The notes below the pieces were generated by a model. It worked only from the letters and a program-made list of their open reading frames with translations. It made no database searches and was not told the origin of the DNA. This document shows positions 1-10,699 of a stretch of DNA of 64,000 bases, in pieces; the stretch's first letter is position 1; each line of letters starts with the position of its first letter. Position numbers and translations under genes: made by a program. The stretch comes from Diphasiastrum complanatum (taxonomy: Eukaryota > Streptophyta > Lycopodiopsida > Lycopodiales > Lycopodiaceae): positions 7,580,866 to 7,644,865 of the forward strand of contig CM055103.1 in the NCBI GenBank assembly GCA_029204225.1. Reading direction: 5' to 3'.

Positions 1-1446
1 CTTAGCATTCGTTCGAAATACCAAGTCTCTCATGCAAGACTCAACTTTCACAGTTCCTTCATTGATCAGCTGCCTTACACGTAACACAAGCCAGCGTACT
101 CATATGTTTCCTCATCATTGCTGGTCTAGAGAAAGCCTATAACAAGCTTTCCTTTCCACAACAAAAACTTGTCAACTTATTAGGTCCAAAGTTTGCCAGT
201 CTCCTCGTGTGAGTATGGCTAGGTCACCTTGAATTTGCCCCCATTTTGAACAACTTTCATTCAAAATTTGCCCCAAGAGAGAGGTGTGTGTGATAGTTCC
301 CCTCCACTTATAAAATCAGCTGATCGGACTTAGAGTAGAGTTCTTCGGACAAAAAGCCTTTCCAACACTTTGCTTCCCATCTGCTAGGATTATGGCTCGA
401 TCCAACTTGTTGCCAATCTCTGAAGAGGATCCTAGTCTTTCCCCTTTGAGGAAAAACCCAACTGATATTGGATATCACCCATGCTCAGTGAGTTTTAGTT
501 CCGAAGGTGGTCGTCCCAAAATGAAGACCAACTGCTCCATAGAAGATCTCCCCTGAAATTGCCCTTTCCAACTTTTGACTTCCTGCTTGCGTCTGGTGGG
601 CGTTGTCGCAAATGAAACTAACCCAAGAAACAGGCTAGCCATCCTTCCTTTGCAAACATTGAGTCGTTTCGTTGTCGTTCATGTGCGAGTACTTGAACTG
701 CAAATCCGCCGCACAGATTTTGTTTGATGGTATCAGCCTTCAAAAGAAAGGTTCATTCTCGAGCCATCAGCTCCTTGTATCACAAGCAATCATGCAAACC
801 AGGCAAAGCACGAGTACTAAGACTCACCACGAATACATACAAGTAAGACACTCAGGCAGGTTTACTAACAAGTAACAAAGACAAGGTCCCCCTTTGAGAT
901 GGTCCTGCCAACGGACCTTTGCCTCCTCGCACCCATACAAATCGATCACAGAATCAGCTCACATAGGAACACCCCTCCAACTATCAGTGCTTTCACCATT
1001 AAGCAGCACATTGCCTCAGTCACGCCCCACCACTTTTTGGTCGATAGCCCTTATAGCTAAACGATCGGCAGCTATCCCGCACTGGCAGCTAATACCCGTG
1101 CTTTACACCCGAATTCGAGCAGCATCTCTGTATCAATGGTTAACCCGTACAATTCAAATATGTCACCCCGCACCCCACAAGGTACAGACCGTGCTTTCAC
1201 CTACCTAGGCAGCACTTTGCCTCATCTGTCCTATGTGCAGACGGCACCAGGCCCGAATCGCGAGAACTGACCGTGCTTACACCTCAAGGGCAACACCTTG
1301 ACTCATCAAGTCCCCTGTTCTGTCGACCACCCCGACCGTGGACGCAACCGTGCTTACACTGTGGGCAGCACCTTGCACAACAGTTGTCTTGTTGAACCCC
1401 AAACATTGGCCATTTCCGTGAGATCCGTATAACTGACCAGCCAGTC
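1..1446 (-). mobile_element. Family B internal region, inverted, 5' part
   Basis: Read on the minus strand this is the PBS-side internal region of the noncoding LTR element (family B), also seen at 58446-60028 (plus) and 60719-62538 (minus). It carries the hairpin leader (about 986-1375) and then unique noncoding sequence toward position 1. The PBS and LTR are missing: the sequence breaks near 1446 and jumps to PPT-side internal sequence, with a few shared bases (TCG) at the join. Short reading frames here are not conserved between copies and I do not regard them as genes. Confidence 0.8.
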
Positions 1447-1592
1447 GCTTTCGTAAAACCCAAGAACCTTATTAACTGGTGACAGAGGCCTTTCTTTAAA
1501 ATGTTCGCCCCTGTCGCTTCTGACTTTCGACTTTCGACTTTGGAACTGCTTTGAGCTCCTGATTCGTCCTTGATGCACTTTATGTTGAGCTC
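1447..1592 (-). mobile_element. Family B internal fragment, PPT side
   Basis: This matches 42910-43070 and 60840-60990, which lie near the PPT end of family B in the same inverted orientation. It is fused to leader-side B sequence on the left and to a chromovirus LTR end on the right, so it is a recombinant filler and not a standalone insertion. Confidence 0.75.
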
Positions 1593-1638
1593 CCCTTAGA
1601 GTCTTACAGGGCACGCTGGGTGCCCCTGAGTCACAACA
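1593..1638 (-). repeat. Remnant of 3' LTR (truncated chromovirus)
   Basis: The last ~46 bp before the PPT match the PPT-proximal end of the chromovirus LTR at 35112-35157 and end in CACAACA next to the purine tract. The rest of this LTR is replaced by family B sequence. Confidence 0.8.
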
Positions 1639-1833
1639 TCCTCCCCTTGTTTGAAAAAGCTGATGTCCTCATCAGGTCCAAACTAGACCTAGGACATATG
1701 GCACGGGCTTAATCCACCGTCCTTAACAACTTTGAATTAAAAATACATTGGCAGTAGCACAGGAAAAGTGTAGATAAAGTTCACTTACGTAAAACCTGTG
1801 TAAAGCTGCAAGTGATTTATTGACAACTTAACC

Positions 1834-4440
1834 AATTCCCACGAGGTAAAATAGACAAGTCCAAAACTTTCCGATGAACTTGGTGTCTCGGTCAGAAATA
1901 ATCGTTCTAGGTAGGCCGTGGTATTTGAAGACACATTTTGAAAAATAATCTTGCTACTTCTTCAGCTGTCATTGAACTTTTAGTTGGTACCAGATGAACT
2001 TGCTTTGAAAAGCAGTCAACCATCACATAAATTGAGTTGAAACCTTGGCACCGTGGTAGTTGAACAATAAAATCCATGCTCACCGAATCCCATGGGTATA
2101 CTGGTACCGGTGATGGTTGGAGTAGTCTTGCTGGAGCTAGAGGTTCCACCTTCACTTGTTGACATGTCGGGCATGTTTGCACATAGGATTCAACGTCTGC
2201 CCACATACTTGGCCAATAGAAGCCTCTTTTGAGAAGTTCATACATGCGATTCACCCCTGGATGTCCGGCGGCTAGTACATCATGATGTTCTTGCAAGACT
2301 TTCTTCCTTAGGGTGATGTTGTCTGGGACATATACTCTACGTTGTTTATAAACAACCATTTGATCTTTCCAAGTGAAATGTTTATGAGGCTTTCCCAGCT
2401 GGAATTCAATCATTAAGTCCTTCGCCAACGCATCTGCACCATAATTCTCCCTGATTTCTTGTAGTAGGCCAGTCACTTGAGTTGTCACCGTTGCCATCAA
2501 GTGTTCTTGTCTACTTAGTGCGTCCGCCACCACATTGTTCTTTCCTACCGTGTGTACAATGTCTATATTGAATTTTGAGAGAAATTTTTGCCATCGCATT
2601 TGCTTTGGAATGAACATACCTTGGGATGAGAAGTACTTGAGTGATACATTATCAGTGAATGCCTTAAAGGGTTTTCCTACCACATAATGTCTCCAATGCT
2701 CCACTGCTTGAACTACTGCGACCATTTCTTTTTCATGAGTTGTCCATCGTCGCTCTACGTCACTCAATTTCTTTGAGAAATATGCAACAGATTTCCATCT
2801 TGCATCAACAGGGCCCCAATAGCAAAGCTCGACGCGTCTGTATGTATTTCGAAAGATTTGCTAAAGTCCGGTAAGGCAAGGATGGGTTATTGAGTGATCC
2901 GTCGTTTTAGTTCTTGGAACGCTGCTTCACATTCCGGTGTCCATGTCATCTTCAGATGAGTCTTGGTCTGCTCCAACCGTGGTGCCACAATTTTGCTAAA
3001 TGCCTCAATGAATCTCCTTTAAAAGTTACATAACCCCACAAAGGATTTGATCCCATGAACAGTTTTAGGAGCCAGCCAATCCAAGATAGTCTTGATCTTC
3101 TTAGGATCCATCCGAATTCGTCCGTAGCCTAAAACATGTCCAAGGAAATCAACTTCCTCTACCACAAATTCACATTTTTCTCTTTTCGCGAACAAGTTGT
3201 TCTTCCTCAGTCGTTGGAGGACTATCCTTAAATATTTAATGTGATCTTTGAGGCTACAACTAAACACCAAGATGTCGTCGATGTACACGATGACAAATTC
3301 ATCTAAGCAGTCTTGAAAAATGTTGTTCATCAATGTGCAAAAAGTGGCTGGTGCATTTGTTAGACCGAACTTCTTCACCCTGAATTCGTGGCTCCCATAC
3401 CGTGTTCAAAAAGCCATTTTGTGCTCATCGCCTTTAGCTATTCGAATTTGGTGATATCCAGATTTGAGATCTATTCGGCTAAAATATCTGGCATGTTTGA
3501 GTTGGTCAAATAGGTCATCAATTCTAGGCATGGGATACTTGTTCTTGATGGTACCTTTGTTGAGCACGCGGTAATCCACACACATCCGCAGTGTCTTGTC
3601 CGCCTTTTCCACAAATAATACTGGGGCTCCAAAAGATGAAGCACTGGGTCTAATGAATCCTTTGTCTATCAATTCACCAAGCTGTCTTTTCAGTTCCACC
3701 AACTCTTCTTGGGACATTCTATAGGGTGCTCGTGAAATTGGTTCTGTTCCAAGTACCAACTCAATCTTATGGTCCACTGGTCTTCGAGGAGGTAACTTAG
3801 CTGGGAGTTCTTTCGGAAACACATTGCTAAATTCCTCTAGCAAATCTGCCACCTCCTTTGGCAAGGTTTTTTGTTATGCGTTTTCCCCTTTTGGAACCTC
3901 TCTACAAATACAAAGAAAGCACTTTGACCTTTTCCTTTTCGCCATGCTTTTAATCACAGATGCAGCAACCAGATTCTGTTCAATATCGGTGCCCTTAGCG
4001 TTCCCCCCAGGCAGAGCTTTTGTCATACAAATCTGTCTTTTGTAATCCAAGAGAACCAAGTTTGAGCTCCTACCCAAAACTGCAATACAATGTTCATTTA
4101 GCCAGGGAAGGCCCAAAATTACATCGAAGGCATCCATCTCTAAAATCAAAAAGCTAAGTTTAGCCTTCCATCTCCCAATTTGCACCAGGATGTTCAATGT
4201 TGCTTTGTCTGCATCCAGTGCTCCCTTTGCTATTTCTACCTTGAGCGTTGATGTTACATTTCTGGTCGGCAAGCTGAATAGTTCCACTACGCTCCCTGAA
4301 ATATAGTTATGTGAAGCTCCGGAGTCATGAAATCTGACTTCCTCCCCGCGATATTTTCGGATAGGAATAATAATCTTGAACCAATCTTGGGGGTTGCCCC
4401 ATGGAAGCTCCTTTTCATACTTTGTATGTCGTCCACCCAC
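1834..4440 (-). pseudogene. Decayed chromovirus pol (protease-RT-RNase H-integrase part)
   Basis: The frame is open in pieces on the minus strand: protease region 4461-3874, RT N-terminal half 3864-3406, RT C-terminal half 3378-3019, RNase H to integrase core 2767-1907. Visible motifs are the protease DSGAS, RT YIDDIL, RNase H-like TDN, and the integrase HHCC finger (HH, then CPTC). Damage relative to the intact copy: a 4-bp deletion just before the protease DSG shifts the frame, a frameshift lies near 3400, another near 3000-2770, and the integrase core is cut after its first catalytic region by the ~0.9 kb deletion at 1834. No chromodomain remains. It cannot encode a working polyprotein. 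Confidence 0.88.
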
Positions 4441-4679
4441 AAATGCAAACTCCTCCTTCAACTCCCAACTAGATCAGATCACCTGGAAGAAGTTAAGCAA
4501 CCAGGGGTTATTCAAGTCCAAACAAGCACACCACAAACGAACATACCAACCAAAGCAAACACAGAGGATCCCTCTCAAGCCACATTCCCCTTGAGACCAG
4601 ACATAGGACCTTTGCCTAGCCGCACCCACTCAAATCTATCACAGAATTAGCCCACGGGGAAACATCCATCCAACCATCC

Positions 4680-5067
4680 GTGCTTTCACCATTAAGCAGC
4701 ACATTGCCTCAGTCACGTCCCACCACTTTTTGGTCGATAGCCCTTATAGCTAAACGATCGGCAGCCATCCCGCATCGGCAGCTAACCACCCGTGCTTTAC
4801 ACCCAAATTCGAGCAGCATCTCTGTATCAATGGTTAACCCGTGCAGTTCGAATATGTCACCCCACACCCCACAAGGCACAAACCGTGCTTTCACCAACCT
4901 AATGGCAGCACATTGCCTCATCTGTCCTATGTGCAGACGGCGCCAGGCCCGAACCGCGGGAATTGATCGTGCTTACACCTCAAGGACAACACCTTGCCTC
5001 ATCAAGTCCCCCGTTCTGCCGACCACCCCAACCGTGGATGCACCCGTGCTTTCACTGTGGGCAGAAC
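4680..5067 (-). repeat. Leader hairpin array (chromovirus copy 1)
   Basis: Five diverged repeats lie between PBS and pol, at about 4680-4702, 4792-4819, 4885-4911, 4969-4992 and 5046-5067. In the element's sense each is GTGCT, a short loop with weak inner pairing, then AGCAC followed by CGG. The second and fifth listed copies from the PBS side are partly eroded here. The same array occurs at 39120-39505 and in family B at 58536-58921. Confidence 0.75.
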
Positions 5068-5142
5068 CTTGCACAACGGTTGTCTTGACAAATCTCAAAA
5101 CATGGCCATCCTTGTGAGACTTGCATAGCTAACCGGCTAGTC

Positions 5143-5155
5143 GGCTCTGATACCA
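5143..5155 (-). other. Primer binding site, initiator tRNA-Met type
   Basis: The minus strand reads TGGTATCAGAGCC two bases inside the 5' LTR. It is the usual plant LTR-retrotransposon primer site complementary to the 3' end of initiator tRNA-Met. Confidence 0.92.
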
Positions 5156-5157
5156 CA

Positions 5158-6066
5158 TGTTGCGCCGGCGCCTCAAAGGGCATTGGGACTTGAGCGGTTT
5201 CACCAACATGCGCTTAAGTCTAACATTCATCCATCATGCACTTATGTAAAAGCCAACTCAGAAACGTAACAAGCTTAACCATTCAGACTTAAGAAAACTG
5301 GAATCCCAACCAACCCGAAAGCCAACTCAAAATCCGTCTCCAAAAGGTAACCAAAGGCAAAGACAAGCCACACATGAAACCCAAGGCATAGTGGTCGCCA
5401 AACTGACCAATTGGCATAGCGACAAGCCACACGTCGGTGACGTGGACCCTTAGGCGTCGGCGACGCAAAAAGGTTGTAGTAAGAGTCCTTCCACTTGGAC
5501 CAGTCCCGGAGGCGAAACCGAAATGGTAATCATCCCCAAGGATCAACTTTATTAGATTTGAAAGAGGTTACATTCATACATAGACTGACCGGTCTCGGGG
5601 CCACCAACACGTGCTGGGCATTGTGCCTGGCCCGTGCTGGTAGAGGGAGCTGAGACCTGGCGATTGGATTTCTAGCGCTGGTTGAGCTGCCCAAGTTTCT
5701 GTCTGTCGGACTCCCCCTATAGTTCTGCCGTGATTCGGCGCACCCCCTCTGTTTTGAAACATAATGCTTTCTGGTAAAGCACGCTTTTTAGGACTTAGTT
5801 TTTATTTTGCTGATTAAGCCTAGCAGAATCAGTTTGGCTCTTGGACATGGGTCCCGGGAGTCGTCTCGGTGACATAATCAACTTGCTTCTTGACTAGGCC
5901 ATGACTCGAGCTCCAAAGCTAGCTCATGACTTGTGACTACTTGACTGGCTCACCACAGGTCGGGGGCTCAGTCCTTGACGTTCTAAATTGCTCTGGGACT
6001 TTAGGGAGCGTCACCCCTTAGAGTCTTACAGGGCACACTGGGTGCACCTGAGTCAGCTTTACAACA
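5158..6066 (-). repeat. 5' LTR of truncated chromovirus
   Basis: About 909 bp, starting TGTTG and ending CAACA on either strand, colinear with the LTR pair at 34240-35157 and 39597-40514 but visibly more diverged. Right of it (6067) the sequence goes directly into family B DNA. Confidence 0.93.
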
Positions 6067-7040
6067 CTTTTTGTCTGAGAACTCTACTCTAAGTCCGGTC
6101 AACTATTTTTATAAGTGGAGGGGAACTATCACAGACACCTATCTCTTGGGGCAAAGTTTGAATGAAAGTTGATCAAAACGAGGAAAATTCAAGGTGACCT
6201 AGCCATACTCAGACGAGGAGACTGGCGAACTTTGGACCTAATAAGTTGACAAGTTTTTGTTGTGGAAGGGAAAGCTTGTTATAGGCTTTCTCTGGACCAA
6301 CAATGATGAGGAGACATAAGGAGTACGCTGACTTGTGTTACGTGTAAGGTAGCTGATCAATGAAGGACTGTGAAAGTTGAGTCTTGCACGAGAGACTTGG
6401 TACTTCGAACGGATGCTATAGGACAGTTCGTGTTGAGATCGGACTAGTGCAAACTCTGGATGCATGTGTCTGATTCAAAGAGAGCTACATGAAGCCAAGC
6501 TAGATGTACACTTTTTGTTTTGACTATGATAAACCTGCCTGAGTGTCTTACTTGTATGTATTCGTGGTGTTTCTTAGTATTCGTACTTTCCCTGGTTTGC
6601 ATGATTGCTTGTGATACAAGGAGCTGATGGCTCGAGAAGGAACCTTTCTTTTGAAGGCTGACAAAGAGGACTACAGAATCTGTGGGGCGGATTTGCAGTT
6701 CAAGTACTCGCACGTGAACGGCAACGAAACGACTCAATGTTTGCAAAGGATGAATGGCTAGCCTGTTTCTTGGATGAGTTTCATTTGCGACAACGCCCAC
6801 CAGACGCAAGCATGAAGTCAAAAGTTGGAAAGGGCAATCTCAGGGGAGATCTTTAATGAAGCAGTTGGTCTTCATTTTGGGACAGCCACCTTCGGAACTG
6901 AAACTCACTGAGCATGGGTGATATCCAGTATCAGTTGGATTTTTCCTCAAAGTGGAAAGACTAGGATCCTCTTCAGAGATTGGCAACAAGTTGGATCGAG
7001 CCATAATCCTAGCAGATGGGAAACAAAGTGTTGGAAAGGC
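6067..7040 (+). mobile_element. Family B internal segment, circularly permuted
   Basis: This holds the two blocks found at 59042-60028 in swapped order. Block Y (the AGAACTCTACTCTAAGTCC side) is at 6067-6529 and block X (the TAAACCTGCCTGAG side) is at 6530-7040. At 59 kb, X runs straight into Y. The breaks coincide with the X/Y junction on both sides. No coding capacity. Confidence 0.8.
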
Positions 7041-7690
7041 TTATTTGAGACTTTCGAAAAATTTGAGTCTTGGAAAAAATCAAGTCTTTGGAAATTTCGA
7101 GTATTTTGAAATTTTGAGTCTTGGGAAATTCGAATCTTTGGAAAAATTCGAGTCTTGGGAGAAATTCGAACCTTTGGAAAAATTTGAGTCTTTGAAAAAT
7201 TCGAGTCTTTGGAAAAATTCAAGTTTTTAAAAAATCGAGTCTTTGGAAAAGGAAATTGAGTCTTTGGAAAAATTCGAGTCCTTGAAACATTCGAGTCTTT
7301 GGAAAAAAGAAAATTTGAGTTTTTGCCTGTCCATTCGAGTTTTCGAAAAAAAATTCAAGTATTTGGAAAAATTTGAGTCTGTTGAAAAATTCAATTCTTT
7401 TGAAAAATTCGAGTCTTTGAAAAAATTCAAGTCTTTTGACAAATTCGAGTCTTTGGAAAAAAAAAAATTTGAGTCTTTGGAAGAATTCGAGTCTTTGGAA
7501 AAATTTTGAGTCTTTGAAAATTTTGAGTCTTCGGAAAAAAAAAATTCAAGTCTTTGGAAAAAAACATTTGAGTCTTTCGAAAAATGCGAGTCTGTTCAAA
7601 AATTCGAGTGTTTGGAAATATTCGATCCTTTGGAAAAAATTTGAGTCTTTGGAAAAATACAATCTTTTAAAAAAAATTGATACACTTGCA
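7041..7690 (+). repeat. 18-bp tandem array, unit GAGTCTTTGGAAAAATTC
   Basis: Roughly 30 or more degenerate copies of an 18-bp unit, varying in A-tract length and central bases. Because 18 is a multiple of three, one frame reads as repeated ESLEKF-like peptides over some stretches, with the complement giving FSKDSN-like peptides. A-tract length changes break these frames, so they look incidental. The same unit occurs at 15990-16085 (inverted), 21122-21305 and 22240-22515. Confidence 0.9.
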
Positions 7691-8080
7691 TATAAAATAT
7701 ATATAAAAATGAGAAAACTACTTAATCTTTTGTATTGCACCATTTTGGCTTCTCAACAAATTCCCAACATTTTGGCTTTCCAACAAACGACAATGAAAAA
7801 TTTCATAGCATTTGTTTTGTTTTGTGAACATTGTGTGACTTCAATAAATTCCTTGTAGCCTTGTTAATTTGGCATGCCAATTTTTTAGAGGGTCTCCAGT
7901 TCTTGAAAATATCCAACCTCTTGGAATCTGAATGCTACCTCATGTGATTGAAGTGGGAATAGGAGCTCTTTCAGAATCAAGTCTTGGCTTGAACAATGCA
8001 TTCAAAATCAAGTCTTGGCCTAAACAACGCAGTAGAAAGGGCTCGTGAAAAGAAAGATGTTCTCACTTTGTCTCGAAGCT
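7691..8080. other. No recognised feature
   Basis: AT-rich sequence between the 18-bp array and the Helitron-like remnant. It includes a short direct repeat of a TCAAGTCTTGGC motif near 7975-8015. No gene seen. Confidence 0.5.
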
Positions 8081-8875
8081 CGCAGTCCTATGCGGACAGG
8101 AAACGCTTGAAATTGACAACGGGCCAACAGCGATGGTTTAGGAGGAAAGTCGATGGTCGTTGACAGATGGCCGATGTATGTGTATGTACGTGTCCGAAGT
8201 ACCACGGGTGGACGTTTGATCTTGGGTATTGAAAATTTACAAATTTTTTGAGTCGATCCCGTATCGAAAAGTTTTGATTTTGGGTATCCCAGTATCGGAT
8301 ATTTTCGACCCAAGCCTTTTCCGACCCACTGTAACTCTTATAAAAGAGGTCGAGTCTAACTTTTTCGACCCTGGTCATCTTTGTCAAAAATCCGACCCTT
8401 GGCTGGATCGAATTGGGTCTGACTTTTTCGACCCTGGTCATCCTTGTCAAAAAAATCCGATCTAATGGTCAAAATCTGACCCAATGAAAAAAAATCCGAC
8501 CCAATGGCATCCTTGTCAAAAATGGATTTTACGACCCTTGGTCATTTTGGGTCGAAATTTTTTGACCCTTGGTCGGGTCGAGTCGGTTCGGGTCGAAATT
8601 TTTCCACCCAATGGTAAAAAATCCGACCCTTGCTCGGGTCGGGTCAGGTTGAAATTTTTCAACCCCTTGGTCGGGTCGGGTCGAGTTGAAATTTTCCGAC
8701 CCTTGGTCAGGTCGAGTCGGGTTGGGTCAAAATTTTTCGACCCTTGGTTGGGTCGAGTTGGGTCAAAATTTTCTGACCCTTTTGGGTCGGGTCGGGTCAG
8801 GTCGGGGTGAAATTTTCCAACCGTTGGTCGGGTCGAATCGGGTCGAGTCGGAACACAAAATCATCCTACCTGATG
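8081..8875 (-). mobile_element. Helitron-like remnant with GGGTCG/TTTTTCGACCC array
   Basis: The minus strand at 8110-8190 matches the 3' subterminal module at 16380-16465 (CATCGGCCAC...CGTCAACGACCATCGAC). It stops inside the expected terminal hairpin, so the 3' end is missing. From 8270 to 8870 is an array of short units built from GGGTCG and AAATTTTTCGACCC, partly self-complementary. The same motif flanks the 18-bp array at 15.9-16.3 kb, linking the two array types to one element type. Confidence 0.6.
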
Positions 8876-9410
8876 AGTTAGAGTTCTGAAGTGATTTTCA
8901 AGTCCGTTTTGAGACAATATATGGATACTATCAATGACTAACAACAATGTATATCTACCCTAATTTAATTGTTGCAAAGGCTTATTAAAGCCAAAAGCGC
9001 CCATAGATGTAAAAGCGATCACATGATTTTGTTTGAGCTTTGTGAACAAAAATTAGCTACAATTTGGTCCATTTGCAATAAAGAGACGAAAACATTACCA
9101 TAAACAAAATTCAACTTCAGCTATCATACACAACGCATTTGTGATCAACTTCGCTTTTTTATTTGAAGACAAAAATCAATGTCCTCATCCAAAATACGTT
9201 TATGAATTACGGAGAAATTTTTATAACAGTTCTCTATTCCTTAAGCATAAAGATAGTGGAAACTGGATTTCAAACAGAATTCACAATTTGATGGATGAAA
9301 ATTAGGTGAATATTGTAATAGTAGACAGTTTTTGAGCAAGTCAATCCTACAGTTGATAAGCGATAGCTCCTGAATCACAATATCCTTAGTATCGAGAGCC
9401 GCGGGGACTA
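8876..9410. other. AT-rich, no firm feature
   Basis: Mostly AT-rich. On the minus strand 9441-9241 is open for 66 codons and overlaps, out of frame, the end of the membrane-like frame at 9411-9740. I do not recognise it. Confidence 0.35.
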
Positions 9411-9740
9411 CGCCTTGTCCAATGAGGCAAGGTAGATACAACGTAAGAGCAAGACATAAAGATGTCGAAGGATAGAATACATATAGTGGAACCTTAAAGT
9501 TGTTATCTGTATCCTGAGACCATAAAACAAAGAAATCGCTGATAATACACAGTGGAGGAGGAGCAAAACTCCATCTTTTCTTTTATATAAAAGATATGTA
9601 CATCCCAAAATTGCTAAGAGAATTACTGCTAATATCAATCTCGCTATAACACCTCTCAACTGATAATTTTTTCCAGTAGGTGCAGCGGAAAAGCCTGCAC
9701 ACAGAACACCAAAAAGTAAGTCTGACAGTGGGCATTCCAT
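9411..9740 (-). CDS. Unrecognised membrane-protein-like reading frame
   Basis: A 110-codon minus-strand frame with two strongly hydrophobic stretches: one around residues 29-52 (ARLILAVILLAILGCTYLLY) and one around residues 57-75. It ends in a Leu-rich, Arg-containing tail. It could be an exon fragment of a membrane protein, because the neighbouring minus-strand frame at 10502-10687 also has one likely membrane helix (TWVAICLTLAYIYASF). I recognise no family, see no clear splice sites, and would not call it a working gene. Confidence 0.25.
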
Positions 9741-10384
9741 CTAAAAATTTCATTTGCACCAGCCGTATACAGAAAACTTCTATTGTAGATGGATCAAAAC
9801 ATCAAACAAAGAGTAGAATGCTTGTAACAAAGACCTTCTTTGAATATGCCATCAATGCATTGACCATTTGTTTGAAGGCTGGAGTTGGTTCTATTCATCT
9901 TCATGCAGCAAGCACACCATCATTCTCACAATGGAGGGCAGGGGGAGTGATGGAGGGAAGTTGACTGTATCCGACAAAATAAAGCGCGACATTCTTTCAA
10001 TTCCCGGTTGGCCGGATTTGCAGACATTGACAAAATCTTAGACACATATGCATAGCAAGTACACTCATCAAAATAAACAGCAGCATTCATTAAATTCTCG
10101 TATGCTCACATCTCACTCCAAACATAATCAAATAAAAACTCATATAGAAAGGTTTGCATAGCCAGCAAATGCATTTGAATAAACCGCTGCTAGTTCATTT
10201 GATTCTTAGTTGGTCAGATCTGCATACATCTCACTCCCAACATCGTCACACGAGATTTCAAACATAAATATTTGCACAGCAATCACACTCATCAAAATAA
10301 ACCGTTGCTCCTGACATCATCACATAAAACCGTTAGTGATGCTCCTGGTTTTGAGAGATCATAATTAGACATCGCTACTTTGCC

Positions 10385-10450
10385 GGCCACGATGGATGGC
10401 AAAACGTTGCACTCCTCTGTCAATGATGAAGGACATAGACAGATTCCTCT
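10385..10450 (+). repeat. Repeat F copy 1
   Basis: About 60 bp containing CTCTGTCAATGATGAAGGAC match, on the opposite strand, 17830-17900, where the reading is MDGRTLSSSVNDEGQRQIP. Here the plus strand reads MDGKTLHSSVNDEGHRQIP in one frame. A related shorter copy lies at 18105-18200. It may be a duplicated gene fragment or a small dispersed repeat; I recognise no protein family. Confidence 0.5.
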
Positions 10451-10501
10451 TGTGACAATCCAGCTTCTAGTGGGATTTGCTAGTTTATGATTCAACAAAA
10501 T

Positions 10502-10687
10502 TCATTCACAAAAGCAGTAAGGGTGAGTGAATTTATGGCTAGTCTTGGATGCTTTTCTTAATCTATGAAAACATTCTACTAATTGTTTAATCATGTGCAG
10601 CCTTACAAATGAAGCATAGATATAAGCAAGGGTCAGACAAATGGCCACCCAGGTCCCAATCGAGAGAGACCTGATTGAGAGACCCAT
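10502..10687 (-). other. Short open frame with one hydrophobic segment, unrecognised
   Basis: 61 codons on the minus strand with a hydrophobic stretch around residues 12-27 followed by basic residues. Its neighbour at 10915-11055 (minus) is also open with a hydrophobic/basic composition. They might be decayed exons; the evidence is weak. Confidence 0.2.
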
Positions 10688-10699
10688 TTCACAGATATT

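Larger units (their letters stand above)
1593..6066 (-). mobile_element. Truncated Ty3/gypsy chromovirus, gag-less
   Basis: Reading right to left on the minus strand: 5' LTR (5158-6066), PBS (5143-5155), hairpin leader, decayed pol, PPT (about 1639-1648), and only the last ~46 bp of the 3' LTR (1593-1638). Its sequence tracks the complete copy at 34240-40514. Compared with that copy it lacks about 0.9 kb (integrase C-terminal end and chromodomain) at a join near 1834, and nearly all of the 3' LTR. No gag lies between the leader and protease. No target duplication can be tested because the left end is lost. Confidence 0.9.

Noticed and set aside
5289-5762. 85- and 62-codon frames present in all chromovirus LTRs
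   Set aside because: They lie wholly in the LTRs on the element's sense strand, start and stop inconsistently, and show no protein-like motif.
7046-7509. Open frames reading ESLEKF- or FSKDSN-type repeats as a repetitive protein
   Set aside because: They follow from an 18-bp tandem unit, are broken by A-tract indels, occur on both strands and have no conserved start or flanking gene structure.
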